64,000 nucleotides of DNA from Fomitopsis serialis (GCF_022376445.1 NW_025955015.1:1-64000), one strand, 5' to 3'; counted from the first letter of the stretch, positions 46,418 through 58,315 are shown. Notes: generated from the sequence alone by a model not told the origin. Numbers and translations: made by a program.

Positions 46418-46975
46418 GAATGAAAGAGACGCCTACCTCCTGCCTTACGGCTTGGGAGGTTTAGGCGCGCAACGCCTTGCTCGTTGTGCGCCCTCCTCCT
46501 TGAAATTTGAGACTTGAAGAGGCGGACACTCGTCTTCGTCGCGCGCGACGCACATCCACTCTGCGCAATCAGTAGGGGCTATTGATACTACGCTGTGGAA
46601 TAGATTGTAGTCCGTACACGAGTATTGGGACAGTATGTTGTATATATACCTGGTATATATAAGCCGCAGCTTGTTCCTGACGTAATTCTTAAATCATCAC
46701 GATGAGGCTGGAGAGAATAAAGGCGATGACGAGAGCCAATCAATGTGATATTTTGACATGGTTGTCCATAAATACGAAACACGATAGACGCGAGGGCACT
46801 GCCATGGAGGAAGATGGATAGAATCAATCACAGGTGCGAAGAAAGAACGAGAGCAAGGGGACTGTAGGCGTGCCGAATAAGTACAACACTTTCAATCCAA
46901 TACGAACGCTCATACTAGAGGCTAGTCGTCCGTGAAATTCAAAGCAGCCAATCCCGGTGATCACTGCGCTTGTCC

Positions 46976-47898
46976 TCAGACCTGTAGAGTTTGTGAGCTC
47001 ATGATGGTTTGCGGGCGCGTAGCAAGAAGGTATACGCACTTTGGGGACTGCGAATAAGCATAAAAATGCGGCTGTTCATTGTCGCGGCTTCCGAAGTGGG
47101 TGGAGTTTATCGCCTCCGGTTCGTGCGTGCTCGCAGCAAGAGGGTGAGCGAAGTCTGGGGATTGCGGATAACCGTGCAAATGTGTCTCTTCGTTGGCACA
47201 GCCTCCGAAGTGGTTTGGGTTCATCGGCTCCGGCTTAAGCCTCTCCAGGCGGCCTAAACAATTCACAATCGCGTCGGGCTGCAGCTGGGTGAGGTCGGAG
47301 GGGAGGATTTCCAGGTAGGACTGGAGACGGTCTTGGGTGTTCTGCGTGGAGGTGCAGACGCTATCCAGCGCCAGCGTGAAGCTGCGCACAAGCGAGAGGA
47401 ACCGTCGGCGGTCGTTATCTTGAAGATGGACGCGGAACAGCATCTCGCCGATGGTCCATCCGAACAGGCGGTTCCGCTTCAAATTCAAACCATGTCAGCC
47501 TGGCAGAACAAAGGAGACATGTCCATACCTCGTCGATAAGCGCAAGAGCCCAGTCGCAAGATACCTCCGATATAAACGAATGCTTTCGGTTGCTGGCGTC
47601 AACAAGGAAGAGGGCGACTGGGGTGAACGAAAGTTAGCACGCATACAGCGAACCATAGATCGACGACGGCGCGAAACGTACCTTTAGAGGGGCCTTCAAC
47701 CTGGATTAGAGTTATGACACCGGATGCCCAGTCGGTACATTGGTTCCCGCCCGACTTGCCCACGGTGAATGTGCCTGCCCCGATGAACAGAACATCCTCA
47801 CTGGAAAAGACGTTAGAGAACCGTGGGCCAGCGACTGCAAGGAATACTTACGCAGGAATGGACGTGTTGGTCGTGTCGAAGTTCTGAGCGTGGTCCAT
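46976..47898 (-). CDS. Protein of unknown function with a C-terminal internal duplication
   Basis: Four clean exons, ATG 47898 to TGA at 46976, about 245 residues. Introns start with GTAAGT (about 47850), GTACGT (about 47681) and GTATGG (about 47529). The N-terminal half is compact (EDVLFIGAGTFTVGKSGGNQ, VALFLVDASNRKHSFISEV) and I recognise no family. A central helix (VRSFTLALDSVCTSTQNTQD) follows. The last 70 residues are two imperfect copies of one unit: EPMNPNHFGGCANEETHLHG... and EAINSTHFGSRDNEQPHFYA..., about 35 residues each. A TATA box is at 47982-47989. No signal peptide or membrane segment. The role is unknown. Confidence 0.65.
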
Positions 47899-47981
47899 TG
47901 ATCAAGCTTCAAGCGCGATGTACAGAGGTTGAGAGAGATGCGGTTTGCAGGTTGCGAAGGCAGGATAGCCAGCCTCCGTCC

Positions 47982-47989
47982 TTATATAC
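47982..47989 (-). promoter_or_regulatory. TATA box of the gene at 46976-47898
   Basis: TATATAAG on the minus strand, 84-91 bp upstream of the ATG at 47898, a normal distance for this genome. Confidence 0.6.
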
Positions 47990-47998
47990 ATAGACATC

Positions 47999-49063
47999 TA
48001 TACCGCGACGAAATATCAGTCGTGCTTGACTTCAAATCCCGAGTGGCACTCAACGTGGTACCGATCGGTTGCGCAGCGCCGATTCGAGGAACAGAGTCGA
48101 ATCCTTTGTGAAACCACGCTGTCGCCGCACGACCTACGTACTGTACGCTGGCCAGTGGCACACGCAGATCTTCTGGCTGACCAGTGAGCGAATCCGTGCT
48201 CTGCAATCGCTGCATTGTCCCTGTGCGATTCAAAGTTAGTGCGCCACTCGGGATTTGCGCCTTCACATGTGAAGAAATCCGCCGGAAGACGCAGACTGCT
48301 TCATACGAGCCACTGGTCCACGCGGGTCACCTATATCTGGCAGCGCCTGCGAGCAATTCTTTCCATAACCGCGGGATTGGTGCTGTCTGCGTCGAATTTA
48401 GCAATCAACGCAGGCGATTACATTGGTGTCTTCATATACGGAAAATCTGGCGCAAGAAGGAGTGCGGTAGCACTGATATTAGCGCGTGACATGTTCATTT
48501 TTTTTACTTGACTTACAGTAATCCAGCGGCCCACGCTTACTGGGCACAGAGGAATTACTAGAGTAGGCTGCGTGCGGTCATTTGGCGAACGAACATATGG
48601 CGCGTGCGGACGTCGGCTTTCTGTATGACGTCGACTGAACATTTTATGCTGCAGAGATCAGGACTACTCAGACAGTCGCGGAAAGGCCCATGCATTCACG
48701 GCCTGTCAGGTTTACTGTAAAGTCTCTGAGTGCGGTTGAATCACTGGCAGCTCCGACGCGTCGGCTCATGCCACCCTGTGCCTCGAGCTGGTGCCTCTGA
48801 ACATTTGAATCACAGACGCACCCAGTGCATGATTGGAAGCATAAATACGGTGGAACTACACCTGGTACCGATGGCCAAAGCAGCGCAGATTGAGCAGAGC
48901 CGAATACATCGAGTCCGCCAGGTGCAACCGTCCAGACTGGTATGCCCGCATGTCGTGACTCTCAAGTTGCACAGCTATGCCACACGTATCCTCTGTCAAC
49001 GATAGCGACAGACACGTCAAGATAAAGCCAAGTTACGACAATAAAGGAAACAGCTAACCTCGT
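47999..49063. other. Intergenic, nothing recognised
   Basis: About 1.06 kb between two minus-strand genes. Open frames at 48184-48511 lack motifs. A run of T (about 48501-48507) is the only compositional feature I noted. Confidence 0.45.
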
Positions 49064-50183
49064 TTAGAGCCCCTCGAGCGACCCCCGCTGGATGCGCCCC
49101 CCACCGACAGCCGCTCTTGCATTTCCCAACCTCTCCAACCCTCTGGCCAGCATCTCCAAAACGACTTCGGGAGGCGCTACATCGGAAATGAGAGCCCCGG
49201 AAGCCACAAGCCGCAGCTCCTCCAGCTGTCTTTGCATGTTTTCCAGGGTATCCTGAATTGAGCGAACGTAGCGAAGAGATCGAGCGCTGTATTCTCCGAC
49301 GCGATCGAGGACTTGCTCGTTACGAGCCAAGCGGGTCAATTGATAGTTGTTTCCGCCCAACAAGGTCCACAGCCTCCCCAGCTGTTTCTTGGTAATGTCA
49401 ATCTCCAGCTTTTCTCCGCCTATGATGCTCATCACTGCGACGAGGTCGGCGTCGAAGGCGGTTGCCTTCGTCAGGGAGGAAATGCTGGTCTGGATGAGCT
49501 CGCGAAGCACAGTCTCATAGGTCTGGAGGGCGCGGTCGTAGGCGTGAGAGATGTCGGGGTAGGAAGTGTGTGGTAGGCAGCCGCGGATATCGAGACCTTG
49601 AAACAGCGGGCCGACCTGGCACCGGACAGAGTCTGACGCAGGCTGGGCCGTCGCTGAGGAAGCGCGCAAGACGCGGTAGAGATGGTCATTCGTAGACACA
49701 ATCCTGCGCCTGCTGTCAGAAGTGACCTCTACGACGAACGGGGTAAAACTCGTACCGATCAAATCCGGCGCCAACCTTGGCAGAGAGGATCTGCAATGCG
49801 CGGTTCAAATCGAGCGCATCGTCGGCAACCTTGTTGATGTGCATGGCAATTTGATCGCGGTATTCCAGAGTGCTGAACTGTACGAGGATGGACAGGTCGA
49901 GAGATGCAATGCGTGTCTCTGTAAGATCCATGATGATGTCGATGTGGGCATCGGTGTGATTAATGACCTGTTCCAGACCAGTAGTCTGCGCGCCCAGGAG
50001 TAGTGGGAGCGCAGCCCAGACGGTCAAATTCGAGTTGATAGTGTCGCAGGAGCGGAACGTCGAAGCCACCACGGGATATGAGCAGAAGCTCCGCATGTGC
50101 GCCCAGAGGAACGTTCCAAACCAGAGGAAGGCTTGCGAAAGAACAAGTGCCTGAGAGACAATGGTGAATAGGCGCAGGAACAT
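49064..50183 (-). CDS. Membrane-anchored helical protein, unknown family (member 1)
   Basis: Two exons, joined at a GTACGA intron near 49757, give an intact protein of about 355 residues from ATG 50183. The first 30 residues are hydrophobic (LFTIVSQALVLSQAFLWFGT), either a signal anchor or a signal peptide. A CSYP..C pair of cysteines follows. The remainder is almost entirely predicted helix with heptad-like patterning, ending in YVRSIQDTLENMQRQLEELR, likely a coiled coil. I know no function. The same plan (membrane segment, two cysteines, long helical body) is seen in the gene at 54668-56155, so the two are probably distant members of one fungal family. Confidence 0.7.
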
Positions 50184-50807
50184 TGTCAGCTGGCGCAGAC
50201 GTAAGTCAGGTAAGACTCGGGAGAGATTAGCAACGACGGTTCAAGTAGGCCATGCCCGAGCTCCCCGAAACAATCATTCGACGAGCACGATGCCTTCGCG
50301 GGCGAAGTTGAGACTGAAACACGGATTCGAAGAAGCAGAAGTGGACCTACGCACGAAGTGCAGGCTGTAGCCGGAACATCCTTCTGATCCAAATTCGGAC
50401 TAGAGGATGCAGCAAGTCGGATGGAGGTCAACGCTCCGTCTGCATGCACGTACCGCGCGGGGCGTATATTAAATGCATCCAGGCCGCACGCCGAGTACAC
50501 GAGGTAACACGGAGAACAATCTGGCGGATACTTGGGCCATCAGTCTCTAGATCAAGCGATCCGCCTGGCGGCGTGCCCGCTTGGTCAGGCCTAGGGCTCC
50601 TGCAATGTGAGCTGCTGAACGCCAATATCTCCCGGCTTCTTGGAAGAGAGGACGCCGCTGCATGACGCACAGCGTGATCTCCCTTTCATCTGGTGGATCT
50701 GCTAGACTTCGTATAAGCAAAAGGCGTAAGGTACTAACACGGCCACTTCCCTTGGCCCCGCGCCTTGGTCCCGCGCTCCAGGCATCAGTGATACTTCGCA
50801 GCGAGCC

Positions 50808-51325
50808 ATGGCGAGAAGCAAATCGACGGCTGCGCGGCCACGGTATCGTGTCAGTACTATGCAGCTTTGTTTCTCGGTCAGAACACAGCTCACATTGACA
50901 TTCGGAACCCACAGCGTGCTGCGAGACTTGCTCGAGCGCTTCTATTCCCAGCCAATCATCACAAAGACATTGTCGTGGACGTTGCCATCGTCCGAGCGGG
51001 AACCAGGCCAGGCTACAACGGCACCCGCGCGCTAGTCAGTGAACATTTGCGAGACCACCCGGTCGCCGACATGGAAATCCAAGTATATGACCGCGCTGGG
51101 ACGCTGCATCGGTTCATCATCTGGTGGCAGCAGCCTGCAGCCGATAGGACCGTCCGCGGAATATCCACCATCGCCTTACCGCGTAACAGGCCACTTTCGA
51201 CCATTGCTCAAGACGTACTATTCAGAGGCGATTTACTGGTGATGAAGTCGGGGAGGCGTGAAAAGTTCATCCACCTGGATGGAAAGACGGAGCGGAATCT
51301 CGCGCGCAGGGCTGTTAAGGCGTGA
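50808..51325 (+). CDS. Protein of unknown function
   Basis: The main plus-strand frame from about 50867 contains ordinary-looking protein sequence: FLGQNTAHIDIRNPQRAARL, HHKDIVVDVAIVRAGTRPGY, HLRDHPVADMEIQVYDRAGT, RFIIWWQQ and LLVMKSGRREKFIHLDG. I recognise no family. The start is unresolved: ATG 50808 is in another frame, so an intron or a base error must lie between 50840 and 50870. It ends at GTTAAGGCGTGA, which could equally be a GTGAGT splice donor leading to further exons. Confidence 0.45.
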
Positions 51326-51477
51326 GTGGCAATTACTGGCCGTTGTAAGGCACAGACAGACTTACCCGGTGATGATCCCTACACAGATTCGCCATCGCTG
51401 CTGAGAAGCATCGTCGCACCGTCCTTAATGCACTCACCGTCGTCATACCTCAAGGGGTGAACGTCAGGCCATTCTGG

Positions 51478-51755
51478 TCGTAGACTCGTAGGATCGTACC
51501 ATCTAGTATTTGTCTGTTCCGCGCCGACTGTTTCTTCTTTGATCCATGACTGTGCCTCTAGCACAGCGTTCTATAGCACCACAAAGGCCGCAATCAAATT
51601 GCTGTCGTAGACTCGTAGGATCACTGTACCATATAGTGTTCATATTTGTCCCGCCAGCTTCGACTGCAACGTACCTTTTCACCTTTGACCCATGACTGTA
51701 CCTCTAGCACAACAAGCCTAAGCGTTCTATAGCACAAGGGCTGCGATTATCTTGC
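51478..51755. repeat. Tandem duplication, about 125-150 bp unit
   Basis: Two adjacent copies begin GTCGTAGACTCGTAGGATC (51478 and 51603) and share CCATGACTGT.CCTCTAGCAC and GCGTTCTATAGCAC further on. The second copy is slightly longer. Nothing in it looks coding. Confidence 0.85.
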
Positions 51756-51879
51756 TGTTATATTTACTGCCAGACTTGTCTTCGGGCGCGTAAGCACACC
51801 TGATGAGGAGAGGCTCATGTGAGACGAGACACCAAAGTTGCCTAAACCGGCCTAAACACGCTACATACTTGCGGCCGTG

Positions 51880-52449
51880 GCGCGGTCGAAGCTTGCGGGT
51901 CCCAACGTCTCCTCCCACCCTCACTAACGAAGGCACACTGTACGGCATATTGATCACTATGTGAGTGTGATATTCTGTTGTTGCACGCTCATCGTCACTG
52001 ACCGCCGATACGCCTCTAAATCAGGATCGTGCAGTATCAGAGTGATGGGACCCCAGTCCTACGACTCGACGAGAACAAGCAGAACAATCTTGAGCAAGGC
52101 GAGAGGCTTATGGAGGAGATGAAGGCAGAGCTGAGAGCAAAAATGGGCAGTGTGCAAGTTAGACCGGAGGAGGAAGGTGGTGTCTCGGCCGGAATGGTTG
52201 CTAGTGATGGGACGGCCGTGATCAACACAGAAAGCCTGAGCAGTACGTTTCCTTGAAAGGCTTGACTATTCCTGGCGCTGACACTGTTAAAAGAACTCAG
52301 CCGTGCTGAGGTCGAGGCACTTGTGACCTCCTTGCACAAAACAATCGTCTCACAGGCACGGGACATAGATCTTGCGTTCCGAGTCCTCTTTGAACTCTTG
52401 TACCACGTTCGTAACTGGAGCGCCGACAGTGGCGATGACCATCAAGGGT
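51880..52449 (+). CDS. Coiled-coil protein, partial model
   Basis: Three exon pieces join well: one ending NEGTLYGILITM (donor GTGAGT at 51960), one starting IVQYQSDGTPVLRLDENKQN and containing EQGERLMEEMKAELRAKMGS, and one with LSRAEVEALVTSLHKTIVSQ and RDIDLAFRVLFELLYHV. The segments are charged and helical. The 5' end and any ATG are not resolved, so the first exon may be missing or further upstream. I do not recognise the family. Confidence 0.45.
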
Positions 52450-52979
52450 AGTTCTGATGAGCATCATGAAGGCCCGGATGTCACCGCCTTGCATGGCGTT
52501 GTTACGTTCACATTTACTCTTGATTCACCCAACTTCGTCGCCTTGCTATCCCATTGCTATCCAGGCTATGTCTCTGCTCTTTCGGTGACTGCTTTCTGCT
52601 ATATCTGCTATATATCGTGTACTGTCGCTTGCTACATATACGCCGTCATGAATGCTATCCTCTACGTACAGAATTCCTAGATGCCCAATGTATCGACGGC
52701 CAATGCACATACCTCGCCTCCGAGAGTCCAACTGGCGAATAGCACCGGTACAGCATATATTCCAAGGCTTGCGCTGTCCGGCGGGACGCGGGAGACCACG
52801 CGGAATTTCGTCCCAATGATCTCGTGCTGCAGCAACCGCAACTTGCGCATGCGGTTGCGGACCCGTGGCGCACAATCGATGTGGCACAAAGTATGAGCGT
52901 TTGAGCTCGAGCCTCGATGCCGCCGCCGCTCATAACTCCTTTTTCAAAGCCAAAGAAAGGTGAGTCGGCTGCGCACGCC

Positions 52980-52987
52980 TATATAAA
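52980..52987 (+). promoter_or_regulatory. TATA box of the gene at 53078-54372
   Basis: TATATAAA, 91 bp upstream of ATG 53078. Confidence 0.55.
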
Positions 52988-53077
52988 CGAGGTCTGTTCA
53001 CGGAGTGTGCTGCTCAGCAGCACTTGGACTTTCCGCCATCCCCACATCGTCACACTACTAGTATCTGTGAGCCCAGT

Positions 53078-54372
53078 ATGATTGAACCGGCGAAGCCCGT
53101 CGTTTTCGTCGCCAAAGGCAGTCGGCATCCGGCTTATCCCTTGGAACGCGATGTGAGTTTCGGTTGACTTCCTCGTCGCTTTTTCCGTTCTCATCAGTAC
53201 GCTGCCGCGCTCAGGAGGATGTCCTAGAACCAGGATGCTATATTTTGCGATACAGACACCTGAGGCACCCTGCAGTACTATCCAGGTACGCTCAGTTGCC
53301 ACTATGAAACCCCCAAGACTTATGGCGTCCTCTAGCAACGTCACACATCAATCCTCCGACCCTACCAATGCCGCGGACGCTATGAGTGTCCGTCTTCTCC
53401 GTTTGCTTCCGACGCATGCTGAATCGCTGATCGCCAGCAGCGCCTGTCTCTTTCTACGAGGATGTCTGGAAGCGAAGATGATGCGACGTCCGATGTTGTT
53501 CGGGCCGTGCTTCCCACCGCAACTGCTGTTATTCCCGGTCGTACGAGGGTATCCGCCCGATTGAGCCGTCTGTACGACGACGGCATAGTCGAGAATAGCG
53601 ATGAAGTATGCCATACTCTGTCACGTCTGACACTAGCCCCTAACTATGCTTGCTTTATCACCGCCTAGACCGTCCCTATGGACATCGGCGCGACGTCAGA
53701 CGCTACCAGGCCGTCGATGTCGCCTCGCTTGACCATTCGCGTACCTGGACGCCCATACAACGGGCACACAGGAAGACAATCGGACGAACAGAAGGATGCT
53801 CTGCCGGTATTATCTGGAACGGCGAGGCATGCTTCATTGGATGCCAAGCCAAGCTCGGAAGCCAAGGCAGGTTTGGACACTCAGGCTCAGGCAGGTATCC
53901 ACGGCGAGTTACTGCCAGATGCCAAAGTGAGCTCAAGTGCTAGCGCAAAAGTGTGAGTCTCAAACAGGCCTGATTATGTCCTTTCTTGTGCTGACGAGTG
54001 GCAAATAGCTCCCCATTGTCTTTTGAGCACGCTATTCGATCGAGAGTCGAAAAGGTTCGCTGGTATTTCTCGCACGGCGCGCCTCTTGAAGCTGTCCCTG
54101 TACCCCCGTCTGTCGCTCAGTTGAGCGACCTCTATATCCATCGGGTAGGGACGGAGATTCAAGTGTGGATCCGTGTCGCGCCACCTGCTTGGGAGCAAGT
54201 AGAGGAAGGCCATCCTCACCCGAACCTCAAAGGATACGTGCTCCGCATTCTGGAAACGGCGGAGCCGCGTTGGGTAACCGAGGACACCTGGCGTACCTAT
54301 GTTGGTCGCTGGAAGAAACAGGTGATGTTGCAACCCGGCCGTACAGCTGTAAAGGCGTCGAGGAGCGCTTAG
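53078..54372 (+). CDS. Small Ser/Ala-rich protein of unknown function
   Basis: The 3' part is well resolved: an exon with MSGSEDDATSDVVRAVLP (53462) ending at a GTATGC donor (53607), an exon from TVPMDIGATSDA to SSSASAKV, and a last exon from SPLSFEHAIRSRVEKVRWYF to the stop at 54370-54372. The last exon has a folded look with several Trp residues (QVWIRVAPPAWEQVEEG, WVTEDTWRTYVGRWKKQ). The middle is low-complexity and probably disordered. Upstream, ATG 53078 opens an exon reading MIEPAKPVVFVAKGSRHPAY, with introns following, but its frame does not join to the later exons without one shift. It may be one gene with a base error, or two. Confidence 0.5.
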
Positions 54373-54667
54373 CGACGATGTTTAGCCTCTAACGCGACAT
54401 GAAGCTCATGTTGTTTGTTTCGCGCGGTTATATCTATGGGAGACGGAGACGAAACAAGTGTTCGTAATTTTTGATGTATACACCTTGGAGTTCCGGATGT
54501 TCCATCGACAGCGTTTATATTTCGTGAGCTCACTGTAAGCATAGGGAGGGAACGAATAAGATATGTGGCTGTCAACCCCAACCGGCTGACTCCGCAGGCT
54601 CCTCCAATTTTTAAATATGGGCCATCGAGCTACTTGTACTGCCTGAAACACGCTGACCGTCTGGACA

Positions 54668-56155
54668 TCACATGTGTCCGACGACGCGGTTCGCGAACCC
54701 TTTGAAGCCTTGATAAGTCAGAATACGTTCCATCTGCCCAACCACCATCTCCATCTCAGCTACAGCTCTCTCAATGGCCGCCATGTCCGCCTTTCCCAGA
54801 GGTCCGACGTCGCGGTCGCGCTGGCGCACTCTGTCATCGGCTTGATGTACGCGCGAGTCCAGGTCGGCTAATGACGACCACGTTTCGAACAAGGGAGCCG
54901 CGCAGGTTGCAATCGCGAAGTGAGCGGAGTCAAGCTCACGCAGCACATAACGGCAGGAAGTCGTGTCCTCGGCGGGCTCTCCTACAGGTTGCATGAGAAG
55001 TGCCGCCGTGCTGGAGACCGGAGAGCAGCGCTCAGCGGCATTGTCTCGCAGCCTCCCGAGATCGATCGCAACGGTATTCAGGGCGGTAAGGACGTTCTTG
55101 TATCGGAGCGAGAGGTGTTGAATGCTGATGCGCAGCGCATCACGGGCTGCCTCGAACATATATGCTGCCACTCGCCTCCGCTCGGGCATGAGGTACGGGA
55201 TTTGGCCTACCAGGGGATGGTGGACGCGATGAAGTGCTTGGAGCAGCTGGTAGTGCATGGCAGAGGTGCTGAATTCAACAGGACTCAGCAGCTTTTCTAA
55301 CATTATGAGCGCAAAATTACTCACCTCTTCGCCACTGCCCATTCCGAGTCCAATAGCTCGAAGGCCTCAAGCGTGAAATTCGCTGTACTGGCCGCGAACG
55401 TAGCTGAAGCGTCGCGAAGATGTCTCTCCGCGTCGGTGTGAGCGAGGTTGTCGGATTGGCGGATAGCTTTCTCTGCAAAGCGTGCCATCGCACTCGCGGA
55501 TGCAGATTGATCCCACAACTGGTCTGTGAGTCTGCTGACGAGATCGTTGCTGAGGCCCAGCAGCTCCAGGTAGTCTTCCCAAGCAGCGGAGTGCAAGTCG
55601 GTCTGTGAGCTAGTACGGCAGCGCTGAAAGAAGATGCCCATGCCGGGCAACGTGCAGATAGCTGCAGCATCCGCGCAACAATAGACCGAGACAGACAACC
55701 CGCCGGCCGGGTCGTTTCGGAAGCAAGCAGGCATGTACCAGATCGCAAAGAGGACCGGCATGCAGTACACAGCGATGATGATCGCGAAAGTGCGCAGATC
55801 GCACCAATCGCCCTAGTTGTCGTATGTTAGCAGGCACAATCGTGATTCGACAAAAGCGTCGTACCCAGGAAGCCTCGGGACGAGCGTTGTCCACTGCGTC
55901 GAGCAACGGGCCGTCTATGACGCGCAGAGGCGCAGAGGCGGCGGCAAGCCCTTCGTGCCTGTAGACTCGAGCGAAGTCGCGTGCCAAGGCAGTCGAGCGA
56001 CGAACGTTGTCCATGGCGGCTTCGAGCACCCTCGAGCTGTCCACGACGCGCTGTGGGGCATCGCCGGCAGCAGGCCCTTCGGGTTGCGTAGTTGTGTCTC
56101 TGGGGGATGGTTCTGGCTGGTCAGCCGCAGTGGGGATTGTGTCGCTCATCTTCAT
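54668..56155 (-). CDS. Membrane-anchored helical protein, unknown family (member 2)
   Basis: From ATG 56155, an acidic/Pro-rich N-terminus leads through an intron (GTACGA near 55872) into GDWCDLRTFAIIIAVYCMPV, a membrane segment. A CADAAAICTLPG..C region with clustered cysteines follows. The rest is long helices, including RDALRISIQHLSLRYKNVL and a C-terminal VAEMEMVVGQMERILTYQGF. One frame change is needed around 55330, near a very short intron. The family is unknown; the plan parallels 49064-50183. It could act as a membrane-tethered scaffold, but nothing in the sequence shows a specific activity. Confidence 0.6.
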
Positions 56156-56789
56156 CCAGAAGGCGACAGAGACGGGCTTGTTCAGCTAGGCCTAGGAGCC
56201 TGAGCTCTGCTGATATCTGGTTCAAGTTCTCGGCTCCCTCTGCGACGTACCCGTTGTGTGCCTCGAGGCCGCATCTTCGCGCCTGCGGTCACGAAGGATT
56301 CATGAAAACCTGCCGATGCGCTTAGTAGCCACGACTCACCAGGGCTAGTACTTGCGATGTCGGACCTCTGGGCCATCCTCCGGTGTAATCCGTTTCATAC
56401 AACCGTTCGCCGTTGACTTGTTCGCTCCGACCAGTATTCGAGACATGTGCATACAGTCGATTGTCCTGATTTAGAAGATCTGCGACTAATCGGTGGGCTC
56501 ACACAAATATAAACCCAGCATCGTGCAACCCATAGCACGGTATCGCACCTTCTATCTCGTAAGTTGTCGCGGCTAGGCAACAAGGCAGGCGTACGCTCAT
56601 GCCGATCTAGATCTGCCCGCACCACATTGATCAGGCGGTCGGTTTTCATGCATACTTCGTGCTATTGCGTGCGGCGTCGTCCGAGTCTATCACACATCAC
56701 AGCAGGGGACAGGCGCTTGAAACCACCGCGGTAGTACTAGTACTACGCAGACCAGTAAGTACTAGTCCTAATTGAGCCAGCGAAAGTCA
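56156..56789. other. Intergenic, nothing recognised
   Basis: About 630 bp between two minus-strand genes. A short near-palindromic repeat of AGTACTAGT words occurs at about 56732-56766 (GTAGTACTAGTACTACGC, then AGTACTAGTCC). No gene. Confidence 0.45.
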
Positions 56790-58315
56790 TCATACAGGAG
56801 AACGCTCCGGAAAGCGTGCAATCCCAGCGGCAATGCGTGAGTCGCGGGCTGCCTGATATTCCGACCTTTCAGTCACGCTGAGCTCTGAAACCATGCGCCC
56901 GCCAAGTTCATGATACTGGAACATGGTGCCGCCGGTCCAAAACACCGCCGAGCCTCGCCATGCCCCGCCCGTCACCAGTGCGGTGTTGTAGTGCGTGAAC
57001 GCAGCCGATGGTATCCATAAGGGTACACCCGGTGCGACCTCTACCTCGCAACCTAACTCCGCAAGGCCAATTCGGCAGTCAGAAGACGGGTCGTACTGTC
57101 CGAAAGGGATGATGCAACATAAACCCGGGCCCAGGTTCGTACAATCGAGGTGCCGCGCGCAGATGACCTCTCCCATATTCAAAGCGAAGGACGCGAAAGG
57201 GTAGAAAAGTGCATCTAACGAGGCGTCGTTGCGAAGGGCGAAGTCGAGTGCGCTGGCATAGTATTTGTGAAGTTCGGGAAAAACACGGCGGAAGATTCCT
57301 CCAAAGACATGAGATGAGGAAGCCGGCAAAAGACAGGAACAGGAAATCTTACTTGAGACCAGGAGGATGACAGGTGCCAATCGCCGAGCGAGCTCGTGGG
57401 CCACCTCAGCGTGATCACAAAAATACTTTGACAGCCTCGGCTTCTACGCAGCGCGTGAGATGTTACAACAGCCGAAGCACCGTCTGAATAGACGTACAGG
57501 CTGGTTATCCTTGTGTAGCGTGAAGTAGTATTGCGCGAAAGCGCCGCGCTTGGAGACAGAGTACGTCGGTTTGACGCCGACTTGGCCCAGGTATGCAGCG
57601 GCGGCCGTCAGAAGGTCGTTGGCCTCCTCTGTGGCCACGCCTTGCCATGCACGATACACAACCAAGCGGCCCGCGCGGTCGACAACTTCGGCGGCCCTGC
57701 TATTATCACGTCAACCCCAGCGCCCAACCCGGCAGGTCGCGTAACAGATCGACGCACCCCTCGCTGTGATGAACCACCAGCCCACTTTGTAGGGGGTCCG
57801 CATCATGCTCTGTCGCTGCAAGACGCACCTTTCGGTGGCCGATGAAGCCGCCGGAGAGAGGCATGTCTTCGAGCGCACAACGTTCCGCTGCCGTGAGCAA
57901 CGCCTGTGCTTCCTTCCGCACTATCCACGCAGCGGCGCGAGCGGCGCTGCGTGGGCCTTGGCGCCGAGATTTGCGGGCCTGCTTCTTATTGAGGCGCATA
58001 GGGCCTGACATCGAAGGTACTGAGCTGGGCCACCGCCGTGCGAGGATGTTAGCACGATCGCGTCGCCAGCGCAACGCCATGAACCGTCACATACCTGTCC
58101 TCGTGGGCAACAAAGTCAGAGCCTGCAAGGCCTCTTTCCTCCAAGGCCGGGGCCTGGTCTGCTGAGGCGGATGACCCCATGACCCCGTCGTCGACGGCCT
58201 CTTCATCCCATACGAGCTCAAGCCTATCCTTAAAGAAAGCCAGCCCTTGCGCGACCAAGGGATCCTTGGCAACTCGGTCAAACAGGAGGAGAAAGTTGTG
58301 GGACTAAGGGGGCGT
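56790..58315 (-). CDS. TET/JBP-like 2-oxoglutarate/Fe(II) dioxygenase
   Basis: TET/JBP enzymes oxidise methylated bases in nucleic acids (5-methylcytosine in TET proteins). On the minus strand, exons from about 58315 read DRVAKDPLVAQGLAFFKDRL, then a basic segment MRLNKKQARKSRRQGPRS, then VVDRAGRLVVYRAWQGVA and KRGAFAQYYFTLHKDNQ. The catalytic exon has FRRVFPELHKYYASALDFAL, ICARHLDCTNLGPGLC with the HxD iron ligands, the PGVPLWIPSAAFTHYNTALV block with the distal His, and RGSAVFWTGGTMFQYHELGG, where Arg would contact 2-oxoglutarate. All expected ligands are present. The upstream start is unresolved; ATG 58011 is internal to the reading frame. One base seems missing near 57717. In Agaricomycetes such genes are multiplied and linked to KDZ transposons; no KDZ transposase is seen here. 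A bipartite basic stretch suggests a nuclear location. Confidence 0.75.
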
